Shown here piece after piece: positions 47,987 to 58,320 of a DNA stretch of 64,000 nucleotides (position 1 is its first letter; every line of letters starts with the position of its first letter). Under the pieces are notes generated by a model, which did not search any database, was not told the DNA's origin, and saw only the letters and a program-made list of their open reading frames with translations. Made by a program: the position numbers and the translations under genes. Source of the DNA: Microstegium vimineum (taxonomy: Eukaryota > Streptophyta > Magnoliopsida > Poales > Poaceae); assembly GCA_022036555.1 (NCBI GenBank), contig CM039134.1, forward strand, positions 10,974,818-11,038,817, written 5' to 3'.

Positions 47987-48163
47987 CAGGGGCAAAGCTA
48001 CAGGTAGATTAGGGGGTCCAATGCACCCTCCTAAAATTTGTAAAAACAGCAAGTATACTTAAAATTCCACCATATATATGCACTTCAATAATGAAAAATG
48101 TCTATACCCTCACAAGCTAAATGCACTTCCCTAATCTAGTAATCTGATCTAGCTTCGCCACTG
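47987..48163. mobile_element. hAT MITE with CAGGGGCAAAGCTA ends
   Basis: The ends CAGGGGCAAAGCTA and TAGCTTCGCCACTG are inverted. The 8-bp flanks TCCGGACG and TCCAGACG (47,979-47,986 and 48,164-48,171) differ at one base. The element is 177 bp and related in its ends to 27,996-28,195. Confidence 0.88.
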
Positions 48164-48196
48164 TCCAGACGTATGTGAGGATGGACGCCTTCCAAG

Positions 48197-50066
48197 TAGG
48201 GGTAAAAATGGTACGGATATTTTCCGATCAGACCGAATCTGTTTAAAGGGTTTAGATCAGTCCATATCCGTTCGATATTTAACATTGGATACTGTATTCG
48301 TATTTGAATATTCAAATTATATTTATATATTATGTCGATATTTGAATATTCACAAGCTAAATTTGAACCTTGATGCAAACACCATTGCTAAAATACAGAG
48401 AGAATTTGGGATTGTTCTTTGTAATGTTTGGGGAAATGCACTTATAGAATGGTGGGTATATTGATGATTGGATCCATAAATGTAGTTGAAATGCTCTGAT
48501 TAAACCCGTAGTGCTATAAATTAGAAAGAGAACTGGCCATTTTGATCTTATGCAAAATAACGTTTTCCCCTTTAAATTTTCACTCTACCTAGGGCTTGCA
48601 AGTCTTATCACAATTGCATGGCCATCGAGTTGTGCACTAATTTTCCTTTCAATTTTGATTACATGAGAGTAAATAATTTCTAACCAGATGTTGCTCCTAC
48701 ATGGCTGTCGGACTAACTTTTTTCAACTGATGAACGAAGTAATATTGGTCCAAGCATATATGTCATTGAATTACTGCAAGGTTGGTCAATTATTCTTAAT
48801 ATTTTACTGGCATGAGGGTCATGAATCAAAATTCATAAAAATATCAAATTCAGTTCCCAAGAATCAAATTGCATTGAAAGCAAATAATTCATATAGGATA
48901 ACTATGGGACAATTAGGCATATTTTCTCCAGTAATATAGAGAAGCATCCTTTGCTGTTCATATGCAAATAAATTCAGAAACGGAACAAGTTATGATGCCC
49001 ATAAGCCTGCAGGCATCTGTAACAAATTTATTTATGGGTCATAATCTAGCACTGGAGCTAACATTGCTGTGTGATTTTGTTTATTTGTCGATAAAACTTT
49101 ATTCCTTATCCAATATGTAGCCAGTCTTATCCAAAAGTGAGGTTTTTTTCTCTGTTTCCTATGTACAAAATATTTTCATGCTTCACTAGCAACAGAGACA
49201 TTTCTTGGTTCTATAATATTGCTCAATTAAATCTAAAACATAAGGTGCAGTTAATGACCTTTGAGTCTTTCTATTTTTCAGAATTTATTAAGACACCACT
49301 TTGTGAGGAGGGTGGAACAACACATCAACCGTTAAGATCGGTGTGTGAGCCATTTGAAGGGTCATAACATCAGCAACTCCATAAAGTGGTGTTCTGGTCT
49401 CCAATCAAAAAACAAAGTGGTGTTTTGGTCCCTGTAATTGACAATAGAACAAATGCTATTTCTGGTCCCAGTAATTGACAGCAAAACAAATGGATCAAGA
49501 TTGACCTAATTACAATGTCATTTCTGCTTGCAGTGCAGTAAGATCATCATCTTCAGTTGTAGCTTTCTGTGGACACATGAGGAGCTGCAAGTGTTATTTT
49601 TATGGCGTGATGGCTTACAATTAATCAATGTTGGTTCCATTAGTGCATTGATATTTTGTCAATGTTATTTGTTTCGTTCCTCGGGATTATTTTATAAAGT
49701 CCTCAACACTAATTGTATGGTCAGTAGGACACAATTTATGCTTTAGTAACAATGAACCATATAATTTTATGACTTTTTTTCCCGTCGCAACGCACGGGCA
49801 CTTACCTAGTTTTATACTAAATACTAATGATGCACACATATTTATTATGAAGTATGGATTACTAATTTATATAGTTAATATAACTGATAGTAGCTTTTAT
49901 TATTGTGTATTTATATGTATTTTAATATCATTATTATATTTTAATTTGGTATCTCGTTACATGATTTCTTTTATCTAAAATAATTGGATGATAGGCAAAA
50001 AAATTAATTAAATGGATATTCGGAACTGTATTCAATAGACATTCGTATAATTTTTTTCCACCCCTA
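48197..50066. mobile_element. hAT-like element ends enclosing other insertions
   Basis: The left end TAGGGGTAAAAATGG and the right end TTTTTTCCACCCCTA are inverted, and both sides carry ATATTCG/TATTCG-type subterminal motifs. The 8-bp flanks do not match (CTTCCAAG and ATGTGTAG), so these may be two different copies. About 1.4 kb between them is of other origin, including a Helitron end. Confidence 0.5.
49781..49809 (+). mobile_element. Helitron 3' terminus
   Basis: The hairpin CCCGTCGCAACGCACGGG (stem CCCGT/ACGGG) at 49,781-49,798 is followed 7 bp later by CTAG at 49,806-49,809 and then T. That is the hairpin plus CTRR|T structure of plant Helitron ends. A matching TC-starting 5' end was not found, so the Helitron body (somewhere in 48.4-49.8 kb) cannot be delimited. 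Confidence 0.7.
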
Positions 50067-50793
50067 ATGTGTAGCTAGTGCCCAAATACTTCTTTGGAAA
50101 TTCGCAAGAGCATCCATCAGCTTAGTGTTCCAATTTGGAAGTTAACCAGTATATTTTTTTAGTGGGCTTCTTTCTGCCATTTTTTTGGGCCGGTGGATTG
50201 TCTTTTCTTTTTTGAAAATTTTTGGGCTAATGGATGGAAGATACTGATTTTGTTGTTCTTTTAATATTATTATTAATTTTATAGTCACATTTAGTCTATA
50301 CATACATAGGACTCCCTCTGCTTTTAAATTAAAGATCATTTGAGTCTTGTTCAAAGTTAAGCTTCTCGAACTTTGACTAAATCTCTAAAAATATATATGT
50401 ACATCTACAAATACTAAATAAATATATACTAACAAGATACGAGTTTTCCCCTACACACGAAATAAATATTTACAAGTCATTTTGAATACGAGCTGAATTG
50501 TTGAAATTGAAACATAATCAGTCAAGACGTACAATACATACAGTTTGGGGTTGCAATTGCAAAGGGCACCAAATTCAGATCAAATCTAAGACCTACGAAT
50601 TCATGTATAGAAAACATTCAAATTCTAACACCATAAGTTATCTGCATGCCGCGCAAGTACTTCTCCATCATCTAAAACAGCATCATTAGTCGCATCATCA
50701 TCATCACACTTGCTTCGGTTGCTGATCGAAGAAACCAGCGGCCTGTGAGTCATGACCATCCGATCGATGGAGTTGGTTTGGTGCAGTGCAGCG
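50067..50793. other. Intergenic 3' flank of the 194-aa gene
   Basis: Positions about 50,311-50,375 look like the left end of a degenerate Stowaway-like element (GACTCCCTCTGC). The remainder is probably 3'UTR and spacer for the minus-strand gene ending at 50,794. Confidence 0.4.
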
Positions 50794-51378
50794 CTATGCA
50801 ACGCGAACCAAGAACGATGTCGGTACGGGAAGCATACTGGGTTCTGGCGCGGCGCCGACAAAGCCCGGTCCGGCGTACATGGCCTTCGGCTTCCACAGTA
50901 TCTCCTCATCCTCCTCCGTGTTTCTGCCAGTACTGCTGCTGTCTCCGTCATCCAGCGGCTCTGCCTGCGCCGGACGACCTCGCTTCTTGTGCACGTCCCA
51001 GCGCTCGGCGGATGACGCGCGTCGGCTGATCGGCCACTTCCTGCTGCTTGCGAGGGAAGACGTTCCTGAAGACGACGATGAAGAAGCTGGGCTCGCCGCC
51101 GCCGCCTTCTTGTGCGCGTCCCACCTCTCCACGGAGTCCGCCCGACCAGGCTTGGGCGGTGGCGAGGTCGCGTTCTTGACGCTGCTCCTGACGACGCTGC
51201 GGGCGGAAGGAGCAGATGACGCTGGGCAGGCCGACTTGGCCTTGTGCGCGTCCCACCTCTCGTCGGAGTCGGCGCGGCTGGGCTTTTGGAGGATGGTGGC
51301 GACGCACGGCGTCGGGAGCAGCGCCGGGAGAGCTGCGTGTGCCACCTTGAGGTGCACGCGGGCAACCGGGACTGCCAT
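50794..51378 (-). CDS. 194-aa protein with three ERWDxHK repeats and a C-terminal proline motif
   Basis: Single exon, ATG at 51,378 and TAG at 50,794-50,796. The protein contains the motif RADSDERWDAHK (35-46), RADSVERWDAHK (79-90) and RASSAERWDVHK (120-131), separated by low-complexity Ser/Ala linkers and each following a K/P/R-rich patch. Residues 164-190 (KPKAMYAGPGFVGAAPEPSM then LPVPTSFL) resemble the YAGxxF..PPSPSxLPxP motif of PNRC/EDC1-type proteins, which bind the EVH1 domain of the decapping factor DCP1. Similar small proteins occur across land plants without an assigned function. The decapping link is an inference from one short motif. The opposite-strand ORF (50,786-51,721) is a shadow created by the high GC content. 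Confidence 0.75.
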   Translation of the reverse strand: MAVPVARVHLKVAHAALPALLPTPCVATILQKPSRADSDERWDAHKAKSACPASSAPSARSVVRSSVKNATSPPPKPGRADSVERWDAHKKAAAASPASSSSSSGTSSLASSRKWPISRRASSAERWDVHKKRGRPAQAEPLDDGDSSSTGRNTEEDEEILWKPKAMYAGPGFVGAAPEPSMLPVPTSFLVRVA

Positions 51379-51470
51379 GGTGGTGGATCGAAGACCAACG
51401 GAGACGCAAACGATGAAGAAAGCCTCCTGCGCTGCTCTATGGAGGAGACGAAGCCTCCTGCGCTGCTCCA

Positions 51471-52300
51471 GTGAGGGACGTATGGGAGTCGGTGGTATCA
51501 TATCATCAGGTGAGTCCGATCGGAGTCATACGATCGAATTTCTTTCCATCATTCATCTACTACGTGACGTGCCTGCCTGCCGCGTGGGCGCGACGCCATC
51601 TCTCTGTTCGACTCGGTTTCGGCGTGCTCCATCCGATGCGCGCGCGTATGACTGTGCACAGGAGATGGCGGCGGCGGCAATCAAGCAGATGCTCTATTCG
51701 AGTTCGACTCGGTTTCGGTGACGGCAATCAAGCAAGGCTCCGTGCGCGGCGCCACTCGATCTCTCCCCTCACCAAGTGTTCGACGCCGCGCTCCCTCCAC
51801 GTCCGCGACAACAGCGGCATCAGCTTCCAGCGGCGGGCGGGGGACCTTAATTTGTTCCCGTGTGCCGACCGCCGGCCAGCCCCAGAGACGCCGGACGAGA
51901 GTCGGTGGTATCATGAGCCAGCCATCAGGTGAGTCCGATCAGAGCCGTGCCGCGTGGGCGCCACTCCATCTCTATTCGATTCCATTTCGGTGCTAGCTGT
52001 TCTTGATTTGCATCTCTGTTCGATTCCATTTCGGTGCTGTTACGTTCTTGATTTGCATCTTCTTAATTGGTCGAGAGGCCTCTCATCTGCTGCATGCGGC
52101 CGCGCTGAGCAGGTGCTCATCCGCGGCGCCTTGCTTGGACTGCCTGCGCGCAGTTACGAATCCATGTCCATGAGCGCCAACAACTGCGGACGCCGCGCAC
52201 AAAACAGTGGCATCAGCTGCTTCCAGCTCACCGACGACTAGCTTCCTCATCCGGATGATGATGGTCCATCGTCTTCCTCCATGGTCCATGCTTGACAATG
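51471..52300 (+). other. Duplicated GC-rich segment with repeated splice-donor-like sites
   Basis: About 51,490-51,640 and 51,910-51,995 are similar: both have AGTCGGTGGTATCAT, then ATCAGGTGAGTCCGATC and a TCTCT.TTCGA(C/T)T block. Within the second copy a 48-bp piece (TTCGATTCCATTTCGGTGCT...) is again repeated (51,976-52,060). The CATCAG|GTGAGT sites look like 5' splice donors and may belong to a leader exon of the plus-strand unit at 52,936. No protein family is recognised. Confidence 0.4.
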
Positions 52301-52935
52301 GTTTTCCTTGTCTTAATTTATGTTTGTTTCATTTCCTATTTCTCTTATTTTAGGATATATGGTGTGGGTGTACTGTGTTCGATCCCTGAACCTTTTTGTA
52401 GTATGTATGTACATTGTGCATTGATGCTGGGTTCAAAACATTATCCAGGAAAAATCAAGTAAGTTTCTCTGCGCTTATTCTGATCTCTGGTTACAATGGA
52501 ATAAATAATTCTACAGCTATATATTTGCCTTCCTGTACTTCAGGTGCATATAACATGTGTGTAGTCTTAATTCTAGATTAGCTCTGTCATTCTTTTGGGT
52601 AGGTTTGTTTCAGACTGAGCATTGCCATGACCTTGAAAATTCACCTGATAAACTACATATATACATTCTTTGGACGCCTTTGTTTGTATGATGTTAGTTG
52701 TACCTCTGTCTCAGTTGCAATCACTGCTGGAAATTTTCTTTAGTAGCCTGGTTGCTGCCACAGTGCTGCGTCGGTTGCTTTTGAGACAGATCGTTGGTGG
52801 GCTGTGTGTGCCTGTGCTGGAATGTTGGTGCTCCGAGCATCACCTTTGTCCATGAGCTTCACAATGACAGACTGCAACAGTGCAACCACATTCTGATGCT
52901 ACCTTATATTCAAAGTCCAATATATATCCGTGCAG
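52301..52935. other. Possible intron or spacer upstream of the Gln/Pro-rich exon
   Basis: T-rich sequence that would fit an intron. It ends in TATATCCGTGCAG, a good acceptor, immediately before 52,936. Confidence 0.35.
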
Positions 52936-53352
52936 GTGATGGTGCAGCAGGTGATGCTTGGTGTGGGACCTCCGGACGAGGACCAGGTCCCAGTGGATGC
53001 GCAATATTATGATCAAGTGCCTTTTGCTTTTTTTGGCCTTGGGCAACAAGGTCCAGGGCCAGTGAATCAGCAGCAGATTCATAACCCTTTGGTTCAGCAA
53101 AATGTACATGTTCATCAGTTAAACGAACAGGCCATGCCTCTTATACAAGACCTCAATGATGAACCTCTCCTTGAGGATCCTGCTGAAGTTCTGATCCACC
53201 CACCACCAGTCTTGAACCAAGGACAGCATGACCTGAACTGGGAGCACATGAATGAAGAGGTGGAGATGCCAATTGCCCAATCCCAACCTGATCCACCTTT
53301 GCAGCCTATGATTGAAGACTTTGAACAGCAGCCTGCCCTAGTTTTATTATAA
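52936..53352 (+). CDS. Hypothetical Gln/Pro-rich 3' exon with a DLNxxP motif
   Basis: After the acceptor-like CCGTGCAG an open frame runs to TAA at 53,350-53,352; its first ATG is at 52,939 (137 aa). The protein is rich in Gln, Pro, Val and acidic residues with many NQ/VQ pairs. DLNDEP (about residue 71) matches the DLNxxP form of the EAR transcriptional-repression motif. An EVLIHPPP segment follows, of a kind seen in repetitive grass gene families that are often TE-associated. It may be the last exon of a longer gene or a captured fragment. Function is unknown. Confidence 0.4.
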   Translation: MMVQQVMLGVGPPDEDQVPVDAQYYDQVPFAFFGLGQQGPGPVNQQQIHNPLVQQNVHVHQLNEQAMPLIQDLNDEPLLEDPAEVLIHPPPVLNQGQHDLNWEHMNEEVEMPIAQSQPDPPLQPMIEDFEQQPALVLL

Positions 53353-54427
53353 AATATATTTTATAACTAATTTAATGATATTAGTTTTATATTAGGAACG
53401 TTAGTATTTTTTATACAAATTTAGTCAAAATTTAAACTATTTAACTTTTCAAAAAAATAAGAACTACATTCTTTTAATTTATAGACGGAAATAGTATCAA
53501 GCTATAATAACATGTATAATAAAAGTATGTACTCTCTTTATATTGTAAAAGAAATTAATTTGGACAACGACACAGTCTTTAAAACATAACTTTGATTTCA
53601 TATTTTTCTATAAAATTATTTGTTTAAAAAAAGATATATGTACACTTTTATGAAAGTATATTTCGAGACAAATTTATTCGTATGATTTTTACATTTTCAA
53701 ACTTAGCAACTTAAAATTATTTATAATTTATATTTTTAATATTTGATTAAAAGCTTATCGAACAACTTTTTGTAGAGTACGAATGGACGATTCACCTAAC
53801 GTGTCAACACAACAAATGATGTAGGGGGAGATTAAGGAGAGCTTGTCGCTCCGTCCAGCAACTAGCTGATCGCAGAGTCCAATGCTCCACCCCCATTTGC
53901 TGGGCCCAGCTGATCTCTCAGATGTTCTCTCTTCTCATCTCATACTTCATCTTTCTCCGTGCTCCCTCCAAATTGTGTATATTGTACAGGAAGTCGTTTT
54001 AGCTCGTTTGCGTAAATAATGTTGTTTTAGGCTTGAAAACTTGAATTTGGACACGAATATGCCTGAGTAGTACTCTTCGGTCGCCGTCATTTGCCAGAGT
54101 AAATGTCGCCGTTTCGTTTGCCGTCCCTTCCGTGCTGCCTGAGGCAGTCTGTACTCCTGCTTAGTCATATCGAGAAACTTTTTGAAATTTTAATGGTACA
54201 TAGGTAAATGAAACATAGAGCAGAGCAGTCTTAAACACCCCCTTAGGCATACTATTATAAGGATTATAAATATGAAGGATGATCTAGTTTAGTTTTGTAA
54301 ATGGATGTGATGCACACTTGTGGATCTAGTTTAGTCATATTATTTCTAATTATTGAAGTTTTATTGCTATAAATGATATAATTTTTTTTAAAAAAGTTAA
54401 CAATCAAAGCATATACAGAGTATAATA
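53353..54427. other. AT-rich intergenic spacer
   Basis: No gene or repeat with definable borders is seen. Confidence 0.5.
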
Positions 54428-54690
54428 CTCCCTCCATTCCAAATTATAAGACATCCTAAGAATTTTGAAGAGTCAAAATATCTCGAGTTTGACCAAACTT
54501 ATATGACAATATAACAACATTTATGATGTCAACTAAGTATCATTAGATTCGTTATCAATTATAATTTCATAGTATGTCTATTTTGACGTCATAAATCTTC
54601 ATAATTTTTCTCTATAATATTTTTGTCAAACTTGAAATACTTTGACTCTCTAAGATTATTGTAATGTCTTATAATTTTGGATGGAGAGAG
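54428..54690. mobile_element. Stowaway MITE (Tc1/mariner)
   Basis: The ends CTCCCTCCATTCCAAATTAT and ATAATTTTGGATGGAGAGAG are inverted, and a TA dinucleotide flanks each side (54,426-54,427 and 54,691-54,692). Length is 263 bp. It sits about 200 bp downstream of the UGT stop codon and may lie in its 3' flank. Confidence 0.92.
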
Positions 54691-54896
54691 TATTAAAGAC
54701 TGCACCAATCAAACCGTCTCTGATATCTTGGGACGGAATGAGAGCACATATACACGAGAATGCAACTGTTACAACGGACGAGCTACCACAAGTAAATTCA
54801 TGCCACTTGACAGCTACCGCAACGAAATCCATGCCACTTGACAGTTGATAAAACATGCCGCGCACCAACGGGAACCGACCTGTATTTTATTGTTAG

Positions 54897-56297
54897 TCAA
54901 ACCGTATGAGCACATGTTGACAGTATAGCCGCCACGAAGTCTTGGACGCCCTTGTCCAACGACCCGCCGGTGCACATCGCCGCGGTCGCCTCGGCCTTCC
55001 ATTTCCCGGACCTCGCCCGCACCGCCACCGCCTCCGGCGCGCCGCCCATGACCTCCTCGACGCAGCGGCGCAGGTCGTCACGCGCCATCGGCTTCGGTAG
55101 CCGGACTCCAACGCCGTACACGTCCGCCAAGAACTTGGCGTTGGTAGGCTGGTCGGCCCAGGCCGGGTACGTGACGACCGGCACGCCGGACGCGAGCGCC
55201 TCCACGGTGGAATTCCATCCGCAGTGCGTCACGAAGCACCCGACGGCGCCGTGCGACAGCACGCGCGCCTGGTCGCACCACGCCACCACCTTGCCCCTGC
55301 TGCCGGTCGCCGCGGCGAGGCAGTCGTCGCCGCCGCCGAGGAGCTCCCGGTTGTCGTCGCGCACCACCAGCAGGAACGGCCGCCCCGTGGCCGCGAGCCC
55401 CTCCGCCAGCTCGCTCATCTCGTCGCGGCTGATCTGCAGGAGGCTCCCGAACGCCACGAACACCACTGACCGCGGCGGCTGCGCGTCGAGCCACGCCACA
55501 CATTCGTCGTCGTCGTCGTCGTCGTCGTCGTGGTTCTCTGCCCCGGTGCAGAGCGGACCGATTGGGATGACAGGAAGATGCGGGCGGAGCGCGTCGATGG
55601 TGGGGCGCTCGAGCTCGTCGAAGGTGTTGACGAGGACCCACGTCACCGTCTCGCGGAGGCTGCGGAGGTCGGCGATGAGCACTTGGCGCCAGAAGAACTC
55701 CTCTGGAGCGTGGATCAAAGCAGGCAGTTCGCCGGCGGCCAGCGGTGGCAGCCCGGGGACATCCACGGTGGCGCTCGGTCCAGCTTCGCGTGACGGGAAG
55801 TCGGCGAGCGAGTGGAAGTAGTGGTAGAACAGTGAGAGGACGGCGCAGGACTCCGTCCAGAGCACGGCGTGCGGGACGCCCATGCCGCTGGCGACGCGGG
55901 TCGCCCACGGGGCGAACGCGGTGACCACGACGCACGACACCGGCCGGCCGGCTTCGGACTGTCTCCGGATGAGCTCCGCGAGGACCGGCGGCGCGGCTTC
56001 GTCGAGGTGGCGCAGTAGACCGCCGCTCGGGTCGCGGTGCCCGTACCGTGGGTCGTCCGGGGCCCATAGGGCGCCGCCCTTCAGGTGCTCGAACCGGATC
56101 GTGCCGCCGCGCCCGACGTCGACGGTCGCGCCGTCACCGTGCCCGAACTTGAGGCCGGCATGTGGGGCGGTGGAGAACGTGACGAGGAGGCCTCTGGAGG
56201 CGAGGTGCTGGCCCAGAACGAGGAGGGGGTTGACGTGACCTTGCAGAGGAGCGGATACCAGGAGAACGTGGGGCTGGGGCAGAGGAGACGACGACAT
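54897..56297 (-). CDS. Family-1 UDP-glycosyltransferase, UGT84-like
   Basis: Intact single-exon ORF of 466 aa, near the usual 450-500. The N terminus has HVLLVSAPLQGH with the catalytic His expected at H21. The C-terminal PSPG box spans residues 340-383 exactly 44 aa: WCDQ at the start, HCGWNS at 358-363 and ADQ at the end. The final Gln favours UDP-glucose as donor. The overall pattern (QGHVNPLL, VTFSTAP, VLVNTFDELE, intronless) resembles plant group L/UGT84 enzymes, which often make glucose esters of phenolic or hormone acids. The acceptor here is unknown. The usual catalytic Asp position near 125 reads VVVTAF, with no Asp. An Asp8 run (257-264) coded by a GAC-type repeat is an oddity in the inter-domain linker. 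TATAAA lies at 56,340-56,345 (minus). A broken paralogue fragment is at 41,194. Confidence 0.93.
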   Translation of the reverse strand: MSSSPLPQPHVLLVSAPLQGHVNPLLVLGQHLASRGLLVTFSTAPHAGLKFGHGDGATVDVGRGGTIRFEHLKGGALWAPDDPRYGHRDPSGGLLRHLDEAAPPVLAELIRRQSEAGRPVSCVVVTAFAPWATRVASGMGVPHAVLWTESCAVLSLFYHYFHSLADFPSREAGPSATVDVPGLPPLAAGELPALIHAPEEFFWRQVLIADLRSLRETVTWVLVNTFDELERPTIDALRPHLPVIPIGPLCTGAENHDDDDDDDDECVAWLDAQPPRSVVFVAFGSLLQISRDEMSELAEGLAATGRPFLLVVRDDNRELLGGGDDCLAAATGSRGKVVAWCDQARVLSHGAVGCFVTHCGWNSTVEALASGVPVVTYPAWADQPTNAKFLADVYGVGVRLPKPMARDDLRRCVEEVMGGAPEAVAVRARSGKWKAEATAAMCTGGSLDKGVQDFVAAILSTCAHTV

Positions 56298-56339
56298 GGT
56301 GAGTTCGGTGCTTGCTTGATGCTCTCAAACTTTGGAGGC

Positions 56340-56345
56340 TTTATA
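56340..56345 (-). promoter_or_regulatory. TATA box of the UGT gene
   Basis: On the minus strand CTAATATAAAG places TATAAA about 43 bp upstream of the start codon, implying a very short 5'UTR. Position is the only support. Confidence 0.5.
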
Positions 56346-56352
56346 TTAGGCA

Positions 56353-57545
56353 ATCGTTGGCTATGCTAATCTTGTCATTATGTTATTATATACAGTATTA
56401 TATACATAATGTGAGCTCCGTGTATAGTACTATAGTGTACTATATGGTAGATGGACGATTGGCATATCAACGTTCAACGCTCGAGTTATCAGAAATATTA
56501 TTATACCTATTATAATTTATAGATGGTCGAGAAATGCCGGGTCGTCACCCCCAAAAAAACTGTACCACATCAAATCTCGTTGATATCTACATACAGTACA
56601 TTCGAAAGAATTTTCAACGAGGAGCCCAAAGCACACATGAAATTCTGGACCAATGAATCCATAACATATACTGTAGCAACGAGGAACACCTGCGGACGAC
56701 ACATCGAATGGCTATGTTAATCTTGTCATTATATTATTATTATATACTTCATGTATCCTAAATTATAAGATGTGTGCTTTTTTTCCACTCTAAATTTGAG
56801 TACTCTTCTTATTAAAAAATTTGTGCAAAATATCTTTTTTTTGTCGTGGCCTGATTTGTATAAAAGGTGTGTTGATTATGTTTGTACGATATTTTTAATA
56901 AGATAAGTGATCAAACTTAAGATAAAAAACTAAAATTTCTTATATTTTTTAAGATAGAGATACATAAATCCTTCTGCAATGTGGTGATGTTCGAAATCAG
57001 CTTGCGGGCTCCACAACTGAGAACAAGAATCACTCTTTTTACTCCGCAGAAGGAGGCATCACTAATAGACCCCTCGTTTTGAGTTTTTTCTCTTCTTTCT
57101 TCCAAATCAAATATTATTTATTGACTTTGCTTCACCATGAGCCGATGCAGGTATTTACCTCGCTCTAAGTTTTCTTAGCTTCACTAGAATTGACACCGCC
57201 AAATGCACCGGGAGGAGCGGTGCCTTGTTCTCTCTTCATTTTTAGCACAACTTTAGTCACACAAGTGCAAAAGGCCTAACTTGAGCTCCGTGTATAGTTT
57301 CATTTATGACGATTGGCGTATCAATATTCAACGCTCTAGTTATAAGAAATGTTACTATTATTATAGATGGTCGAGAAATCTCGGGCCGTCACCCAAAAAA
57401 ACTGTAGCACATCAAATCTCGTTGATGTCTACATACACTGAAAGAATTTTCAACGAGGAACAACAACAAAAAAAAAAAAAAAAAAAAAAGAGGAACCCCA
57501 AGCACACGTCTTTCTGGACCAATGAATCCATAAACGTATAGCAAC
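56353..57545. repeat. Local tandem duplication upstream of the UGT
   Basis: Copy A (56,353-56,705) and copy B (56,706-57,545) share GGCTATG.TAATCTTGTCATTAT, GAGCTCCGTGTATAGT, ATAGATGGTCGAGAAAT, CACATCAAATCTCGTTGAT and CTGGACCAATGAATCCATAA in the same order. Copy B is split by about 520 bp (roughly 56,750-57,275) beginning with a Stowaway-like TATCCTAAATTATAAG, and carries an A-run near 57,470-57,489. The duplicated block lies within the upstream region of the UGT. Confidence 0.8.
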
Positions 57546-57794
57546 TTGCCACCGCTGGCGATCTCTATTGACTGTACAGTATCAGCTTTGGCATCAAGCC
57601 ATCAACTAGTCAACCGGGATATCAGCTGCCGCAGCAGCCCCCCTTCATGTCCCTTTGCTTTCGTTGTCAGGATTCCTCACCTTTGATTTTCTAACGAGAC
57701 CGCCGGCGGCAAGAACGAGTGATCCATCTTTCATTTATTTATAGTTGTTTTTTAAGCTTGTTTATTTTGCTTTAGTCTAAATAAATCTATCAGT

Positions 57795-58152
57795 GGCCGT
57801 TTTGATCTCTTCATTTAGAGGAATTAAAATTTACCTTAATAAATTAAGCTATTTGGCTTAGAATTTGACATTCCACCACTTTCTAAAGTCCACATTTAAA
57901 CATATCTCAAATTCACAGAGTGAGAGATGAAAATTGATTCTATAGATCACCATTTCATATTTCTATTTGCAATTTATAACATATTGTTCAAATCCCCTCT
58001 CCTACGATAGAAATACAACAAATAAGTATGTCTCTCATATAGTGAACAATAATATACAATTATAATCCATATACAATCATATTAGTTTAATTAATATGTC
58101 TCTAAATTATGATTATTAAAATGAATTCAATTTCAGGGATCCAAACGGGACC
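57795..58152. mobile_element. PIF/Harbinger-type MITE in copy 1 of the duplication
   Basis: The left end GGCCGTTTTGATCTC and the right end GGGATCCAAACGGGACC are approximate inverted repeats. The empty site is preserved in the duplicate near 58,735 (CTATCAGTGAAATTG). Exact borders are uncertain by a few bases. Confidence 0.7.
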
Positions 58153-58320
58153 TTAGCGAAATTGGAAATTTTTTTGTCAGAAGTTTAGTACCAGCTTAGT
58201 ATCAGCAAAAGAAACTCGTTTTTTCTATTACCAGTTTAGTACCTTAGTATCAACTTAGTATCAGCTTAGTATCAGGGATCCATCTTTCACTTTTTCTATT
58301 ACCAATTTTTTTTGTCAGAC

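Noticed and set aside
50786..51721. Plus-strand ORF of 311 codons over the 194-aa gene
   Set aside because: It lacks recognisable domains, whereas the minus frame has three internal repeats and a conserved-looking C terminus, both unlikely by chance.
54952..55821. Long plus-strand ORF of 289 codons opposite the UGT
   Set aside because: It is an antisense shadow of GC-rich coding sequence. The translation is Ser/Thr/Arg-rich with no domain, while the minus frame has a complete PSPG box.
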